Source: Amycolatopsis sp. 195334CR
GTDB taxonomy: Bacteria; Actinomycetota; Actinomycetes; Mycobacteriales; Pseudonocardiaceae
Assembly (NCBI RefSeq): GCF_017309385.1
Contig: NZ_JAFJMJ010000002.1
Location: 3,027,472 to 3,091,471 of the forward strand
Length of the DNA: 64,000 nt
Reading direction: 5' to 3'
The first letter of the stretch is position 1, and each line of letters starts with the position of its first letter. Below, piece after piece: positions 1 through 8,227 of this stretch. The notes below the pieces were generated by a model that searched no databases, was not told where the DNA came from, and saw nothing but the letters and a program-made list of their open reading frames with translations. The translations under genes and the position numbers were made by a program.

Positions 1-168
1 TCCAGCCGCGTTCCGCTGATCCGTTGGTCGGCGGATGGCTGGGGTTCGTTACGCGGCCCCGCATTCGGCGGAATCCGCGCGTGCAAAGGATTTAGTCCCT
101 CGCGCGGCGGCTCCGTCAAACGCGTTAGACAGCTGTTTCCGGGGCGGGAAATCAGCGGCGGTGGCCGG
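1..168. other. Intergenic edge, no gene seen
   Basis: Sequence between the window edge and the 3' end of the aminotransferase gene. I see no convincing coding frame, RNA gene or terminator hairpin with a T tract here. Confidence 0.5.
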
Positions 169-1227
169 TCAGTTCGCTCCGTAGAAGCGCCGGACGCGGC
201 CGATGATGTAGTCCTGATCGCCTTCGGAGAGATCGGTGTAGGTCGGCAGGTACAGGCCCGTCGCGGCGAACCGGGCGGCGTTCAGCGAGGCCCAGCCCGG
301 GTCGAAGTACATCGGCTGCCTGCTCATCGGGATGAAGAACGGCCGCGTGTCGATGCCCTCCCCCGCGAGGTATTCGCTCAGCCCGTCCCGGTCCTCGGCG
401 AGCACGTCGAACATCCACAGCACGTCGCGCGGCGGCATCAGGGTCAGCCCGTCGATGCCTTCGAGGCCCGCCTGGTAGCGCTTCTCGATGGCCGCGCGCA
501 ACGCCAGTATCTCGTCCAGCCGCTCCACCTGCGCCAGCGCGACGCTCGCCTGGAGATTGGTGAACCGGAAGTTGTAGGCCACCTTGCGGTGCAGGTAGCT
601 GTGCTCCTCGCTGGCGCCGAGCCCGCGCAGGTGCGCCATCTGGCCGGCCAGCCACGGGTCGTCGGTCAGGCAGATGCCGCCCTCCCCGGCGGTGATGATC
701 TTGTTGGCGAACAACGAGAAGCAGGCGATGTCGCCGACCGGGCGGACGCCGTGCGCCTCGGCGGTGTCCTCGACCACCCGCAGCCCGTACTCGCGGGCCA
801 GCCGCATGATCGTGGTCATGTCGCACTGCCTGCCGTAGACGTGCACCGGCATGATCACCTTGGTCCGCGCGGTGATCTTGGCTTCGAGCTGGGTGACGTC
901 GATGGTCAGGTCGTCGGCGCAGTCGACGAACACCGGGGTGGCGCCGAGATAGGTGACCGACCAGGCCGAGGCCACGTAGGTGAACTCCGGCACCAGCACC
1001 TCGTCGCCGGGGCCGACGCCCAGCGCCCGCAGCGCGACCGTCAGCGCGGTGGTGCCCGAGGAGCACGAGACCCCGCGGGCCATCCCGTTGTACTCGGCGA
1101 AGGCCCGCTCGAACTTCGCCACGTTCGGGCCCTGTGAGGAGATCCAGTTCCCGGTGACGGCCTCGGTGACGTAGGCGAGCTCGTTGCCCCCGAGGCAGGG
1201 CTTGGAGATCGGGTAGGTGAACGCCAT
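169..1227 (-). CDS. DegT/DnrJ/EryC1/StrS-family sugar aminotransferase
   Basis: PLP-dependent aminotransferase of 352 residues, the normal length for enzymes that transaminate nucleotide-linked keto-sugars. Visible family features are the N-terminal GNWISSQG segment (about 27-33), SCSSGTTAL (54-62) for PLP phosphate binding, VVEDTAEAHG (151-160) with the cofactor-contacting Asp154, and SLFANKIITAGEGG (171-184), in which Lys176 should be the Schiff-base lysine. The start is the ATG seven bases after the glycosyltransferase stop, preceded by a GAGGGCGG-like ribosome site. The two genes are therefore one transcript, suggesting that an aminosugar is made and transferred in the same pathway. The sugar cannot be told from sequence alone. 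Perosamine- or 3-/4-amino-hexose synthases are the nearest family members in style. Confidence 0.88.
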   Translation of the reverse strand: MAFTYPISKPCLGGNELAYVTEAVTGNWISSQGPNVAKFERAFAEYNGMARGVSCSSGTTALTVALRALGVGPGDEVLVPEFTYVASAWSVTYLGATPVFVDCADDLTIDVTQLEAKITARTKVIMPVHVYGRQCDMTTIMRLAREYGLRVVEDTAEAHGVRPVGDIACFSLFANKIITAGEGGICLTDDPWLAGQMAHLRGLGASEEHSYLHRKVAYNFRFTNLQASVALAQVERLDEILALRAAIEKRYQAGLEGIDGLTLMPPRDVLWMFDVLAEDRDGLSEYLAGEGIDTRPFFIPMSRQPMYFDPGWASLNAARFAATGLYLPTYTDLSEGDQDYIIGRVRRFYGAN

Positions 1228-1234
1228 GCCGCCC

Positions 1235-2614
1235 TCAGTTCCGTGCCATCGCGGGAAGGCCCAGGATCAGGTCGGCCGCCTGCCGCGTGCCACCCGCCGC
1301 GGCGAACAGCTCGGCGTACTTCTGGGCGTTGACGCGGAACGAGTCGTCGGCGAGGACCCGTTCGATCTTGTCGAGCAGGTCGTCGGCATGCAGTTCCCAC
1401 GGCTTGTCCAGAGTGAGGGACACGCCGAAGTCCAGGCCGCGCCGGGCCTGGTCGTAGGTGTCCACCCACATCGGCCGCAGCACCTGCGGCTTGCCGAAGT
1501 GGATGCCCTCGGAGAAGCCGTTGCCGCCCGCGTGGCCGACGAAGAGCTTCACGTTCTCGTGCGCCAGGACGTCCAATTGGGACGGTACCCAGTTCTCCAC
1601 GCGCAGGTTCGCCGGGAGGTCTTCGGGTAGCCACTGCTGTTGTGACTTCGGCAGTTTCCACAGGACGTGGTGCCTGCCGTCGAGGCGCCGCACCACCTCC
1701 AGCACCGCGCCGACCTGGCCGGCGGTGAGCCGGGTGTTGGTGCCGAGTCCGATGTAGATCACCGATTCGTGCGCCGAGAGCCAGTCTTCCAGTTCGTTGC
1801 CCGGTGCCTGCGGCAGTGGCGGCAGCAGCGCCCCGACCAGCTTCACGTTCTCCGGGATGTCCAGCGGATAGTCGAGCTCCCGTACCGTGTGGACCAGCGC
1901 CAGCTCGGCCTTCTCCACCCTGGCGAACTGCCCCGCCACCTCGGGCGCGATGCCGAGTTCCTTGCGGACCTCGGCGTCTTCCAGCCACTGCTTGCGCATC
2001 TTCGACGACATGCCCATGGCGATCGTGCGGAACTGCATGAGCCGGTTCTGCAGTTTCTGCACCAGGTTCTGCTGGTACGGCAGTCCGGAATGCGGCACCG
2101 GGAAGGTGCGCGGCGCGTACGACTTGCCGAAGGGAACGTAGGAAACCAGCACGTTGCTCGGCAGGAACGGCACGTTGAGCACGAACGGGATCTTCTTCGT
2201 GATGGCGAGTTCGATGCCGTACTGGCACATGCAGTCGATCACCATCAACGCGGGCTGGATCTTCTCGACCGCCTCCTCCAGCTTGCGGTACTTCGGCACG
2301 CGCTGCCGGGGATCGATGTTCTTCTCGATGATCGCCCGGCGCGCCTTGAACCGCGAGCGCTGGGTCACCTTGCGGTAGGTCTCGTCGTCCCAGTTCTCCG
2401 AGAGCACGTCGGGGTGGTGCTCGCCGAGCGAGAAGAACTCCACCGGGGTGCCCGCGTCGATCGATTCCACATCGGACCGGCGCATCTCGTCCGTGGCGAA
2501 CCACAGGTCCTCGACGCGGCGGCGGGACAACTCGCCGGCCAGCACGAGCATCGTGTTGATCAGCCCGCTGCCGACCATGCTCACGAACAGAACCGGCCGC
2601 TGACTCGAACTCAT
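1235..2614 (-). CDS. GT1-family (UGT/macrolide-type) glycosyltransferase
   Basis: A 459-residue GT-B fold glycosyltransferase. The N-terminal VLFVSMVGSGLINTMLVLAG (about 8-27) is the acceptor-domain Rossmann start. The C-terminal half carries the nucleotide-sugar segment: IGLGTNT, then ENWVPSQLDVLAHENVKLF, then HAGGNGFSEGIHFGKPQ with the conserved His, Gly-rich turn and Glu. These are the hallmarks of family GT1 (UGT or macrolide glycosyltransferases). It should move a sugar from an NDP donor to a small hydrophobic acceptor in the cytoplasm. It is the first gene of a two-gene transcript with the aminotransferase. The donor and acceptor are unknown, and the rest of the pathway is not in the window to the right. 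The long upstream gap (2615-2731) should hold its promoter. Confidence 0.87.
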   Translation of the reverse strand: MSSSQRPVLFVSMVGSGLINTMLVLAGELSRRRVEDLWFATDEMRRSDVESIDAGTPVEFFSLGEHHPDVLSENWDDETYRKVTQRSRFKARRAIIEKNIDPRQRVPKYRKLEEAVEKIQPALMVIDCMCQYGIELAITKKIPFVLNVPFLPSNVLVSYVPFGKSYAPRTFPVPHSGLPYQQNLVQKLQNRLMQFRTIAMGMSSKMRKQWLEDAEVRKELGIAPEVAGQFARVEKAELALVHTVRELDYPLDIPENVKLVGALLPPLPQAPGNELEDWLSAHESVIYIGLGTNTRLTAGQVGAVLEVVRRLDGRHHVLWKLPKSQQQWLPEDLPANLRVENWVPSQLDVLAHENVKLFVGHAGGNGFSEGIHFGKPQVLRPMWVDTYDQARRGLDFGVSLTLDKPWELHADDLLDKIERVLADDSFRVNAQKYAELFAAAGGTRQAADLILGLPAMARN

Positions 2615-2731
2615 CTACGACTCCCCGGTGGACGAACTGGTGCCCGCGCAGCATGCCGCACCCCCGCCCGCCGGTGATCGATCTCAAGTCGAATCCCTAG
2701 TCGTTACGCCCGAATTATCGTGAACGAGCAA

Positions 2732-3172
2732 TTAGTCCCCAGTGGACTGAACGTGAATCGGCAACCAGAGCTCCACCTGGTCGTAGCGCCGGTAGAATTC
2801 GACGAGCGGCCGTTCTTCGTCCACCCGGGCGGCGGCCAGCAGTTCGTCGAACCCGGGCGCGATCCGGCCGTAGAGGCCGGGCGGCTCACCGACCAATCTG
2901 CCCCGCAGGTACCAGCCGCCGGGCAGCGTGCCGACCACCAAGCCGTACCGGGCGGGCTCGTCCTCCGGCTTCACCGGGGTGCAGACGGTGTACGTGCCTT
3001 CCCGTTCGTCGGCCCGCGCGTACATCTTGCGCCCGCGCAGGCCCACCAGCCCTTCGAAGTCCGCCCAGAGCTCCTGCATCTCGGGCAGCTCGTCGCGCCC
3101 GGTGCGTTCCATCACCGGGACGTCCTCGCGCCGGATGCGGTCCGGCGTGCCGTGCAGTACCGAATCAGCCAT
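2732..3172 (-). CDS. GyrI-like small-molecule-binding domain protein
   Basis: A stand-alone 146-residue protein that resembles the GyrI-like/AraC effector-binding fold. The pattern runs from a central YTVCTPVKPED strand through YGLVVGTLPGGWYLRGRLVG, YGRIAPGFDELL and PLVEFYRRYD to a C-terminal VELWLPIHV strand. The late acidic FYRRYD and LWLPI strand are typical of this fold. No DNA-binding domain is present. I chose the ATG at 3172, 38 bases after the LacI stop; no strong ribosome site is visible. It could be co-transcribed with the LacI gene upstream and act as a ligand sink or co-sensor, which is inference. The stop is TAA, rare in this window. Confidence 0.6.
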   Translation of the reverse strand: MADSVLHGTPDRIRREDVPVMERTGRDELPEMQELWADFEGLVGLRGRKMYARADEREGTYTVCTPVKPEDEPARYGLVVGTLPGGWYLRGRLVGEPPGLYGRIAPGFDELLAAARVDEERPLVEFYRRYDQVELWLPIHVQSTGD

Positions 3173-3210
3173 CCCGGCAGCGAACCACGCACCACCGACA
3201 AAACCGGCCC

Positions 3211-4206
3211 TCAGGCGGGTTTCGCGTGCGTGCCCCGCCGCACCAGTTCCGGGGCGAAGCCCGCCTTTCTCGGCGCCAGCTCCGGGTGGTCGATGCGCTC
3301 GGCGAGCAGGCGCGCCGACGCGCGGGCCATCTCGTGCAGGTCGTGCCGCACGGTGGTCAGGTCGAACGACTCCCACCCGGCCATCGGGATGTCGTCGAAG
3401 CCGATCAGCGTCAGCTCCTCCGGGATCCGGATCCCGTGCCGCAGCGCGGCGTTGAGCGCGCCGATCGCGGTCACGTCGTTGCCGCAGAACACCGCGGTCG
3501 GCCGGGGGTCCTGCGCCCACAGCTCGGGCAGCGCCCGGTAGCCGGTCTCGAAGTCGAACGGGCCGCGCCGGATGTGCCGTTCGGTCAGCGCGATCCCGGC
3601 CTCGGCCAGGCCCAGCCGGAACCCCAGTTCGCGGTCGCGGCCGGTCGAGGTGTCCTGCGGGCCGCTGATGATCGCCACGTCGCGGTGCCCGAGCGCGGCC
3701 AGCTCCGCGGCCACCAGCCTGCCGCCCTTCTCGTTGTCCACCACGGCGCTGTCGGCGTGCGCGTTGGCCGACTCGCGGTTGAGGAACACGTAGGGCAGCC
3801 CGCGGCGGCCGAGTTCGTCGGGCAGCGCCGAGTCGAGCGTGGCCGTCGCCAGCACCACCCCGTCGATCGAGCGGTCCAGCAGGCGCTCGCTGGCGATCGC
3901 CGATTCGGACCGCTCGGTGAACAGCATCATCCGGTAGTCCAGCCGCTCCAGCTCGTCGTGCAGCGGGCCGACCAGGTGCGGGTAGAACGGATTGGTCAGG
4001 TCCGAGATGACCACCCCGACCCGGCGGCTGCTCCGCGTGGACAGGCTGCGCCCGGCCTCGCTGGGCACGTAGTTCAGCGCCTCGGCCGCGCGGCGGACCC
4101 GGTCCAGGGTCGCCGCGGTGACCCTCGGATCGCCCCGCAGCGCGCGCGACACCGTGGCCTGGCTGACCCCGGCCAGCCTGGCCACGTCGTGGCTGGTGAT
4201 CGCCAT
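3211..4206 (-). CDS. LacI-family transcriptional regulator of the cupin/ABC catabolic locus
   Basis: A full-length 331-residue LacI/GalR regulator. Residues 3-50 form the helix-turn-helix plus hinge (ITSHDVARLAGVSQATVSRAL, then ALNYVPSEAGRSL). Residues 60-325 form the periplasmic-binding-protein-like effector domain (VGVVISDLTNPFYP, GVVLATATLD, TAVFCGNDVTAIGAL, LIGFDDIPMAGW). It diverges from the bicupin operon, and the 148-base gap holds two copies of the site ATACGNAT. Two further copies lie before the ABC importer operon. It is therefore very likely the local repressor, relieved by a sugar-like or acid-like substrate or intermediate. The ligand is unknown. Confidence 0.92.
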   Translation of the reverse strand: MAITSHDVARLAGVSQATVSRALRGDPRVTAATLDRVRRAAEALNYVPSEAGRSLSTRSSRRVGVVISDLTNPFYPHLVGPLHDELERLDYRMMLFTERSESAIASERLLDRSIDGVVLATATLDSALPDELGRRGLPYVFLNRESANAHADSAVVDNEKGGRLVAAELAALGHRDVAIISGPQDTSTGRDRELGFRLGLAEAGIALTERHIRRGPFDFETGYRALPELWAQDPRPTAVFCGNDVTAIGALNAALRHGIRIPEELTLIGFDDIPMAGWESFDLTTVRHDLHEMARASARLLAERIDHPELAPRKAGFAPELVRRGTHAKPA

Positions 4207-4224
4207 CTCCGCCCCTCACCTGTG

Positions 4225-4238
4225 GATGCATACGCATC
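4225..4238. promoter_or_regulatory. LacI operator site a (GATGC-ATAC-GCATC)
   Basis: Perfect 5-bp inverted arms around ATAC, containing the core ATACGCAT at 4230-4237, immediately upstream of the LacI start codon at 4206. The position fits autorepression. The core is shared with sites b, c and d in this window. Confidence 0.6.
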
Positions 4239-4327
4239 GTAGTGCACCCGGCGCGCCGCGGTAGCCGGTTTCGGCCGGGGAGTCAGTGAATCCGGCATTG
4301 ACATCCGGCACCGCGATTGCTTCAGTA

Positions 4328-4337
4328 CATACGTATG
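4328..4337. promoter_or_regulatory. LacI operator site b (CATACGTATG)
   Basis: Perfect 10-bp palindrome with the odd-free centre typical of LacI-family operators, 17 bases before the bicupin ATG. Its core ATACGTAT at 4329-4336 matches ATACGNAT. It should block transcription of the bicupin operon when bound. Confidence 0.65.
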
Positions 4338-4354
4338 CACAACGGGAGGAAGAC

Positions 4355-5479
4355 ATGCGAGTGACCGAGGAGGAGTTGCGGCGGCGGACCATCCGGCGCA
4401 CCGACTTCGTGTCCTGCGACCAGGCCTTCATCGACTGCCGGACCCCCGGGTCCGACCGCAAGGAGAACTACTCGATGATCGGCCCCGGCGTGACGCAGAG
4501 CGCCGGGCAGGTGGTCAACCTGCGCGAGGCCCACGGCTTCAACATCGGCGCCGCGGCGATGCCCGGCGGCATCACCAACAACCTGCACCTGCACTTCACC
4601 GCCGAGGTCTTCCTGTGCTTCCGCGGCGAGTTCCTGCTGCGCTGGGGCGCCGACGGCCGCGAGGGCGAACTGGTGCTGCGCGAGGGCGACATCGCTTCCC
4701 TGCCGACGTGGATCTTCCGCGGCTTCACCAACATCGGCCCCGACGACGGCTGGTTGTTCACCGCGCTCGGCCACGACGACACCGGCGGCATCATCTGGGG
4801 CCCCTCGGTGCTGCGCGAGGCCGAGGGCCACGGGCTGTACCTCACCGCCGACAACCAGCTGGTCGACACGGTGGCCGGGGACGAGCGCCCGCCCGAGGAC
4901 CAGCTGGTCGCGCCGATGACCGACGAGCAGATCGCCGGGCTGCGCAGGTACACGCCCGAGCAGATGCGGCGGAAGGTCGCCACGCCGGCGGACCTGGTCT
5001 GGTCCAGCGAGCCGTTCCTCGACAGCAGGCTGCCCGGCGGCGGGGCCGAACTGGCGCTGGTGATCGGGTACGGGATGACCGAGGACCCCGAGCAGGAACC
5101 GCGGATCTTCAAGCCACACGGGCACAACATCGCCTGGCTGCGCGCGGAACCCGGGCAGGGCGTGCGGGCGCACCGGCACGCGCAGACCCAGGTGCTGATG
5201 GTCAAGGAAGGCGAGTGGGAGGTCACGCTCAACCTGCACGACGAGGTGTCGGTGCGGCTGGGCCCGTGGGACCTGCTGTCGGTGCCCGCCGGCGCCTGGC
5301 GTTCGCTGCGCAACGTCGGTGACGGCACCGCGAGCATGGTGGTGGTCAACGGCGGGGACGGCCGGGTCCGGCTGGAGTGGGACGACGAGGTGGTCAAGGC
5401 GGCCGCCGACGAGGGGGTCGCCATCGACCACGACGGCTACCTGGCCCCGTACGCGCTGGTCCCCCGGCCGATCGGATGA
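4355..5479 (+). CDS. Bicupin protein (two cupin domains)
   Basis: A 374-residue protein with two cupin barrels. The first (about residues 65-130) has HLHFTAEVFLCFRGEF and the second motif GDIASLPTWIFRGFTN. The second (about 265-335) has VRAHRHAQTQVLMVKEGEWEV and WDLLSVPAGAWRSLRNVG. Both can hold a metal through His/Glu ligands. This resembles ring-cleaving or sugar-acid bicupins, but I cannot name a reaction. The ATG at 4355 is chosen because GGGAGGA lies four bases upstream; an earlier in-frame ATG at 4286 would run through the operator. It is the first gene of a five-gene operon whose members overlap by 1-4 bases, so its product acts in the same catabolic pathway. Confidence 0.75.
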   Translation: MRVTEEELRRRTIRRTDFVSCDQAFIDCRTPGSDRKENYSMIGPGVTQSAGQVVNLREAHGFNIGAAAMPGGITNNLHLHFTAEVFLCFRGEFLLRWGADGREGELVLREGDIASLPTWIFRGFTNIGPDDGWLFTALGHDDTGGIIWGPSVLREAEGHGLYLTADNQLVDTVAGDERPPEDQLVAPMTDEQIAGLRRYTPEQMRRKVATPADLVWSSEPFLDSRLPGGGAELALVIGYGMTEDPEQEPRIFKPHGHNIAWLRAEPGQGVRAHRHAQTQVLMVKEGEWEVTLNLHDEVSVRLGPWDLLSVPAGAWRSLRNVGDGTASMVVVNGGDGRVRLEWDDEVVKAAADEGVAIDHDGYLAPYALVPRPIG

Positions 5480-6168
5480 CCCTGCCGACGGTGCTGGTGC
5501 CCGGCATGCTGTGCGACGCCGCGCTGTGGGACGGGGTCCGGGCAGAGCTCGGACCCACCGTCGACGTGGCGATCACCGCGGGCGACATCGGCGCGATGGC
5601 CGAGCAGGTGCTCGCCGCGGTACCGGGCCCGTTCCGGCTGGTCGGGCTCAGCCTCGGCGCCATCGTCGGGTTCGAGGTGCTGCGCCGTGCCCCCGAGCGC
5701 GTCCGCGGGCTGTGCGCCCTCTCCACCAACGCCGGTGCGCCACGACCCGAGCAGCGCGAAGCCTGGCTCGCGCTGGCCCGATCCACTGTGGACGGCCAGT
5801 TCGACGCGGTGGTGCGCGAGCGCGTCCTGCCGACCATGTTCGCCGAACCGGATTCCCCGCTGGCCGGGGCGTTCATGGCGATGGCGCACCGCGTCGGCCC
5901 GGCGGTGTTCCTCCGCCAGCTCGCCGCGCAGGCCACCCGGCGCGACCAGCACGAAGAACTGGCCCGGCACCGGATTCCCGCGCTCGTGCTCTGCGGGGAC
6001 CGCGATGCCCTGTGCCCACCCGGATTCCACGAACGGCTGGCCGCCGCGTTGCCGCTGGCCGAGCTGGAGGTGCTGCCCGGTGCCGGTCACCTGCTGCCGT
6101 GGGAGACCGACCTGGGCCCGCTGCTGCGGGCGCACCTGAACCCCGATCTCGACGAGGAGACCGCGTAA
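5476..6168 (+). CDS. Alpha/beta-hydrolase
   Basis: A 230-residue alpha/beta-hydrolase. The nucleophile elbow is GLSLGAIVG (Ser about residue 57). The acid is in VLCGDRDALCPP, and the catalytic His is in LPGAGHLLPWE near the C-terminus, so the triad appears complete. The ATG overlaps the bicupin stop (ATGA), showing translational coupling. It probably hydrolyses an ester, lactone or C-C bond in an intermediate of the LacI-controlled pathway. Substrate unknown. Confidence 0.82.
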   Translation: MTLPTVLVPGMLCDAALWDGVRAELGPTVDVAITAGDIGAMAEQVLAAVPGPFRLVGLSLGAIVGFEVLRRAPERVRGLCALSTNAGAPRPEQREAWLALARSTVDGQFDAVVRERVLPTMFAEPDSPLAGAFMAMAHRVGPAVFLRQLAAQATRRDQHEELARHRIPALVLCGDRDALCPPGFHERLAAALPLAELEVLPGAGHLLPWETDLGPLLRAHLNPDLDEETA

Positions 6169-7466
6169 TGCCCGAAATCCTGAAAGCACCCGCACCGGTG
6201 GCCGGCGAGCGCGGTGACCCGGCCCAGGTGAAGACCAAGGTCACCGGCATCATCGAGGACATCCGCAAGCGCGGCGACGCGGCGGTGGCGGAGTACTCGG
6301 CGCTGTTCGACCGGTGGGAACCCGAGTCGTTCCGGCTCTCGCCCGAGGAGATCGACCGCATCATCGCCGGGGTGCCCGAGCAGGTCCTCGAGGACATCCG
6401 GTTCGTGCAGCAGCAGGTGCGCACCTTCGCCGAGCACCAGCGGGCCTCGCTCGGCGAGTTCGAGATCGAGACCCTGCCCGGTGTGCGCCTCGGCCAGAAG
6501 CAGGTGCCGATCGCCGCCGCGGGTGCCTACGTCCCCGGCGGCCGGTACCCGCTGACCGCGTCCGCGCACATGACCATCGTGACCGCGAAGGTGGCCGGGG
6601 TGGCGCGCGTGGCGGCCTGCACCCCGCCGATCCGCGGGGAGATCCCGGCGGCCACCGTGGCCGCGATGCACCTCGCCGGAGCCGACGAGATCTACCTGCT
6701 CGGCGGGGTGCAGGCGGTGACCGCGCTGGCCGTGGGCACCGAGACGATCCCGCGCGTCGACCTGCTCGCCGGACCGGGCAACGCCTACGTCGCCGAGGCG
6801 AAGCGGCAGCTCTTCGGTGAGGTGGGCATCGACCTGTTCGCCGGGCCGACCGAGGTGCTGATCGTCGCGGACGACACCGCCGACCCGTTCGTCGTCGCGG
6901 TGGACCTGCTCTCGCAGGCCGAGCACGGCCCCGACTCCCCCGCCGTGCTGATCACCACCAGCCGTGCGCTGGCCACGGCGGTGATCGAGCAGGTCGACGA
7001 GCTGCTGCCGGGCATGCCCACCCGCGACTTCGCCGAACCGGCGTGGCGCGACCACGGTGAGGTCGTCGTGGTGGACTCCGTGGACGAGGCGTACGCGCTG
7101 GCCGACACCTACGCCAGCGAGCACGTCCAGATCCTCACCGCGCAGCCGCGCCGGGCGCTGGACCGGATGACCCAGTACGGCGCGCTGTTCCTCGGCGCGG
7201 GCACCTGCGTTTCCTTCGGGGACAAGGTGATCGGCACCAACCACGTGCTGCCGACGCGGGGCGCGGCCCGCTACACCGGCGGATTGTGGGTGGGCAAGTA
7301 CCTCAAGACAGTGACCTACCAGGAGATCACCGATCCGGCGTCCAGCGCGTTGCTCGGCGAGGTGTGCGGGCGCGCGGCCAGGGTGGAGCTGTTCGAGGGC
7401 CACGCCCGTTCCGGCGATGTGCGCGCGGCCGCCGGTGGACCGCGACCGGCCTGGGCGAACCGGTGA
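6168..7466 (+). CDS. Histidinol-dehydrogenase-like NAD-dependent alcohol dehydrogenase (first copy)
   Basis: A 432-residue protein of the HisD superfamily that is not part of a histidine operon. The four-electron dehydrogenase landmarks are visible: PGGRYPLTASAHMT, LAGPGNAYVAEAKRQLFG, FAGPTEVLIVAD, LLSQAEHGPDSPA (Gln and His metal ligands), ASEHVQIL (Glu-His pair) and GTNHVLPTRGAARYTGGLWVGKYLKT. The C-terminal FEGHARSGDVR resembles the HpsN-type (sulfopropanediol dehydrogenase) branch rather than true HisD. It should oxidise a primary alcohol to the acid using NAD and zinc. The ATG overlaps the previous stop (TAATG). A second, divergent copy sits at 15258-16580 in the same locus. The true substrate is unknown; it may be a polyol-like or sulfonated compound. 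Confidence 0.8.
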   Translation: MPEILKAPAPVAGERGDPAQVKTKVTGIIEDIRKRGDAAVAEYSALFDRWEPESFRLSPEEIDRIIAGVPEQVLEDIRFVQQQVRTFAEHQRASLGEFEIETLPGVRLGQKQVPIAAAGAYVPGGRYPLTASAHMTIVTAKVAGVARVAACTPPIRGEIPAATVAAMHLAGADEIYLLGGVQAVTALAVGTETIPRVDLLAGPGNAYVAEAKRQLFGEVGIDLFAGPTEVLIVADDTADPFVVAVDLLSQAEHGPDSPAVLITTSRALATAVIEQVDELLPGMPTRDFAEPAWRDHGEVVVVDSVDEAYALADTYASEHVQILTAQPRRALDRMTQYGALFLGAGTCVSFGDKVIGTNHVLPTRGAARYTGGLWVGKYLKTVTYQEITDPASSALLGEVCGRAARVELFEGHARSGDVRAAAGGPRPAWANR

Positions 7467-8227
7467 GCGCCGGCCTGGCCGGGCGGACCGCCCTGGTCAC
7501 CGGCGGCGGCTCGGGGCTGGGCCGGGCGATGTGCCTGGCTCTGTCCGCCGCGGGAGCTCGGGTCATCGCCGCGGGGCGCCGCCGGGAGGCGCTGGCGGAA
7601 ACCGTCGAGCTGCTGCCGGAGCCGGGACGCGCGGCTGTCGTCGACGTCGGCGATCCGGACTCCGTCGCCGCGCTGGCCGCGGAACTCGCCGAAGAGCAGG
7701 TCGGCGTGCTGGTCAACAACGCGGGCGTACCCGGTCCCGTCCGGAACCTGGTCGACGTCGAACCCGGCGAGTGGGACGAGGTGTTCGCGGTGAACGTGCG
7801 CGGCACCTACCTGATGTGCCGGGCCTTCCTGCCCGCGATGATCGCCGCCGGCCGGGGTGACGTGGTCAACGTGGCCTCGGTCAGCGGCAAGCGGCCCTTG
7901 ACCGCCCGTACCCCGTACTGCGCCTCGAAGATGGCGGTGCTGGGGCTGACCACGACGCTGGCGGCCGAGGCCGGGCCGCACGGCGTCATGGTCAATTCGC
8001 TCTCCCCCGGGCCGGTGGACGGGCCGCGGATGGAGCGCAACTTCCGCCTGGAGGCCGAGCGCTCCGGCATCTCCAGCGAGCAGGCCGAGCGGGCGTTCGT
8101 CGCCCGCGCCGCGCTCGGGCGCATGGTCACCGAGACCGAGGTGGCCACCGCGCTGGTCGCGATGCTGGGCATGCCCGGCCTGTGCGCGGCCGACATCGAC
8201 CTCTCGGCGGGGATGGTGGCCCGATGA
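7463..8227 (+). CDS. Short-chain dehydrogenase/reductase (SDR)
   Basis: A 254-residue classical SDR. It has TGGGSGLGRAM for the dinucleotide, LVNNAGVPG, VNVASVSG with the catalytic Ser, and YCASKMAV with Tyr and Lys. The PG motif follows as SLSPGPVDGPRM. I chose GTG at 7463, which overlaps the HisD-like stop by four bases (GTGA). Its position between an alcohol dehydrogenase and an aldolase suggests oxidation of a secondary hydroxyl that prepares a beta-keto or alpha-keto intermediate for cleavage. This role is inferred. Confidence 0.88.
   Translation: MSAGLAGRTALVTGGGSGLGRAMCLALSAAGARVIAAGRRREALAETVELLPEPGRAAVVDVGDPDSVAALAAELAEEQVGVLVNNAGVPGPVRNLVDVEPGEWDEVFAVNVRGTYLMCRAFLPAMIAAGRGDVVNVASVSGKRPLTARTPYCASKMAVLGLTTTLAAEAGPHGVMVNSLSPGPVDGPRMERNFRLEAERSGISSEQAERAFVARAALGRMVTETEVATALVAMLGMPGLCAADIDLSAGMVAR

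Noticed and set aside
2732..4237. One long minus-strand frame spanning the GyrI-like and LacI genes
   Set aside because: Only its last 146 residues look like protein; the rest is an out-of-frame shadow of the LacI gene.
6168..7466. hisD of histidine biosynthesis
   Set aside because: No other his gene is nearby, two copies occur, and the genes sit in catabolic operons under LacI/LysR control.
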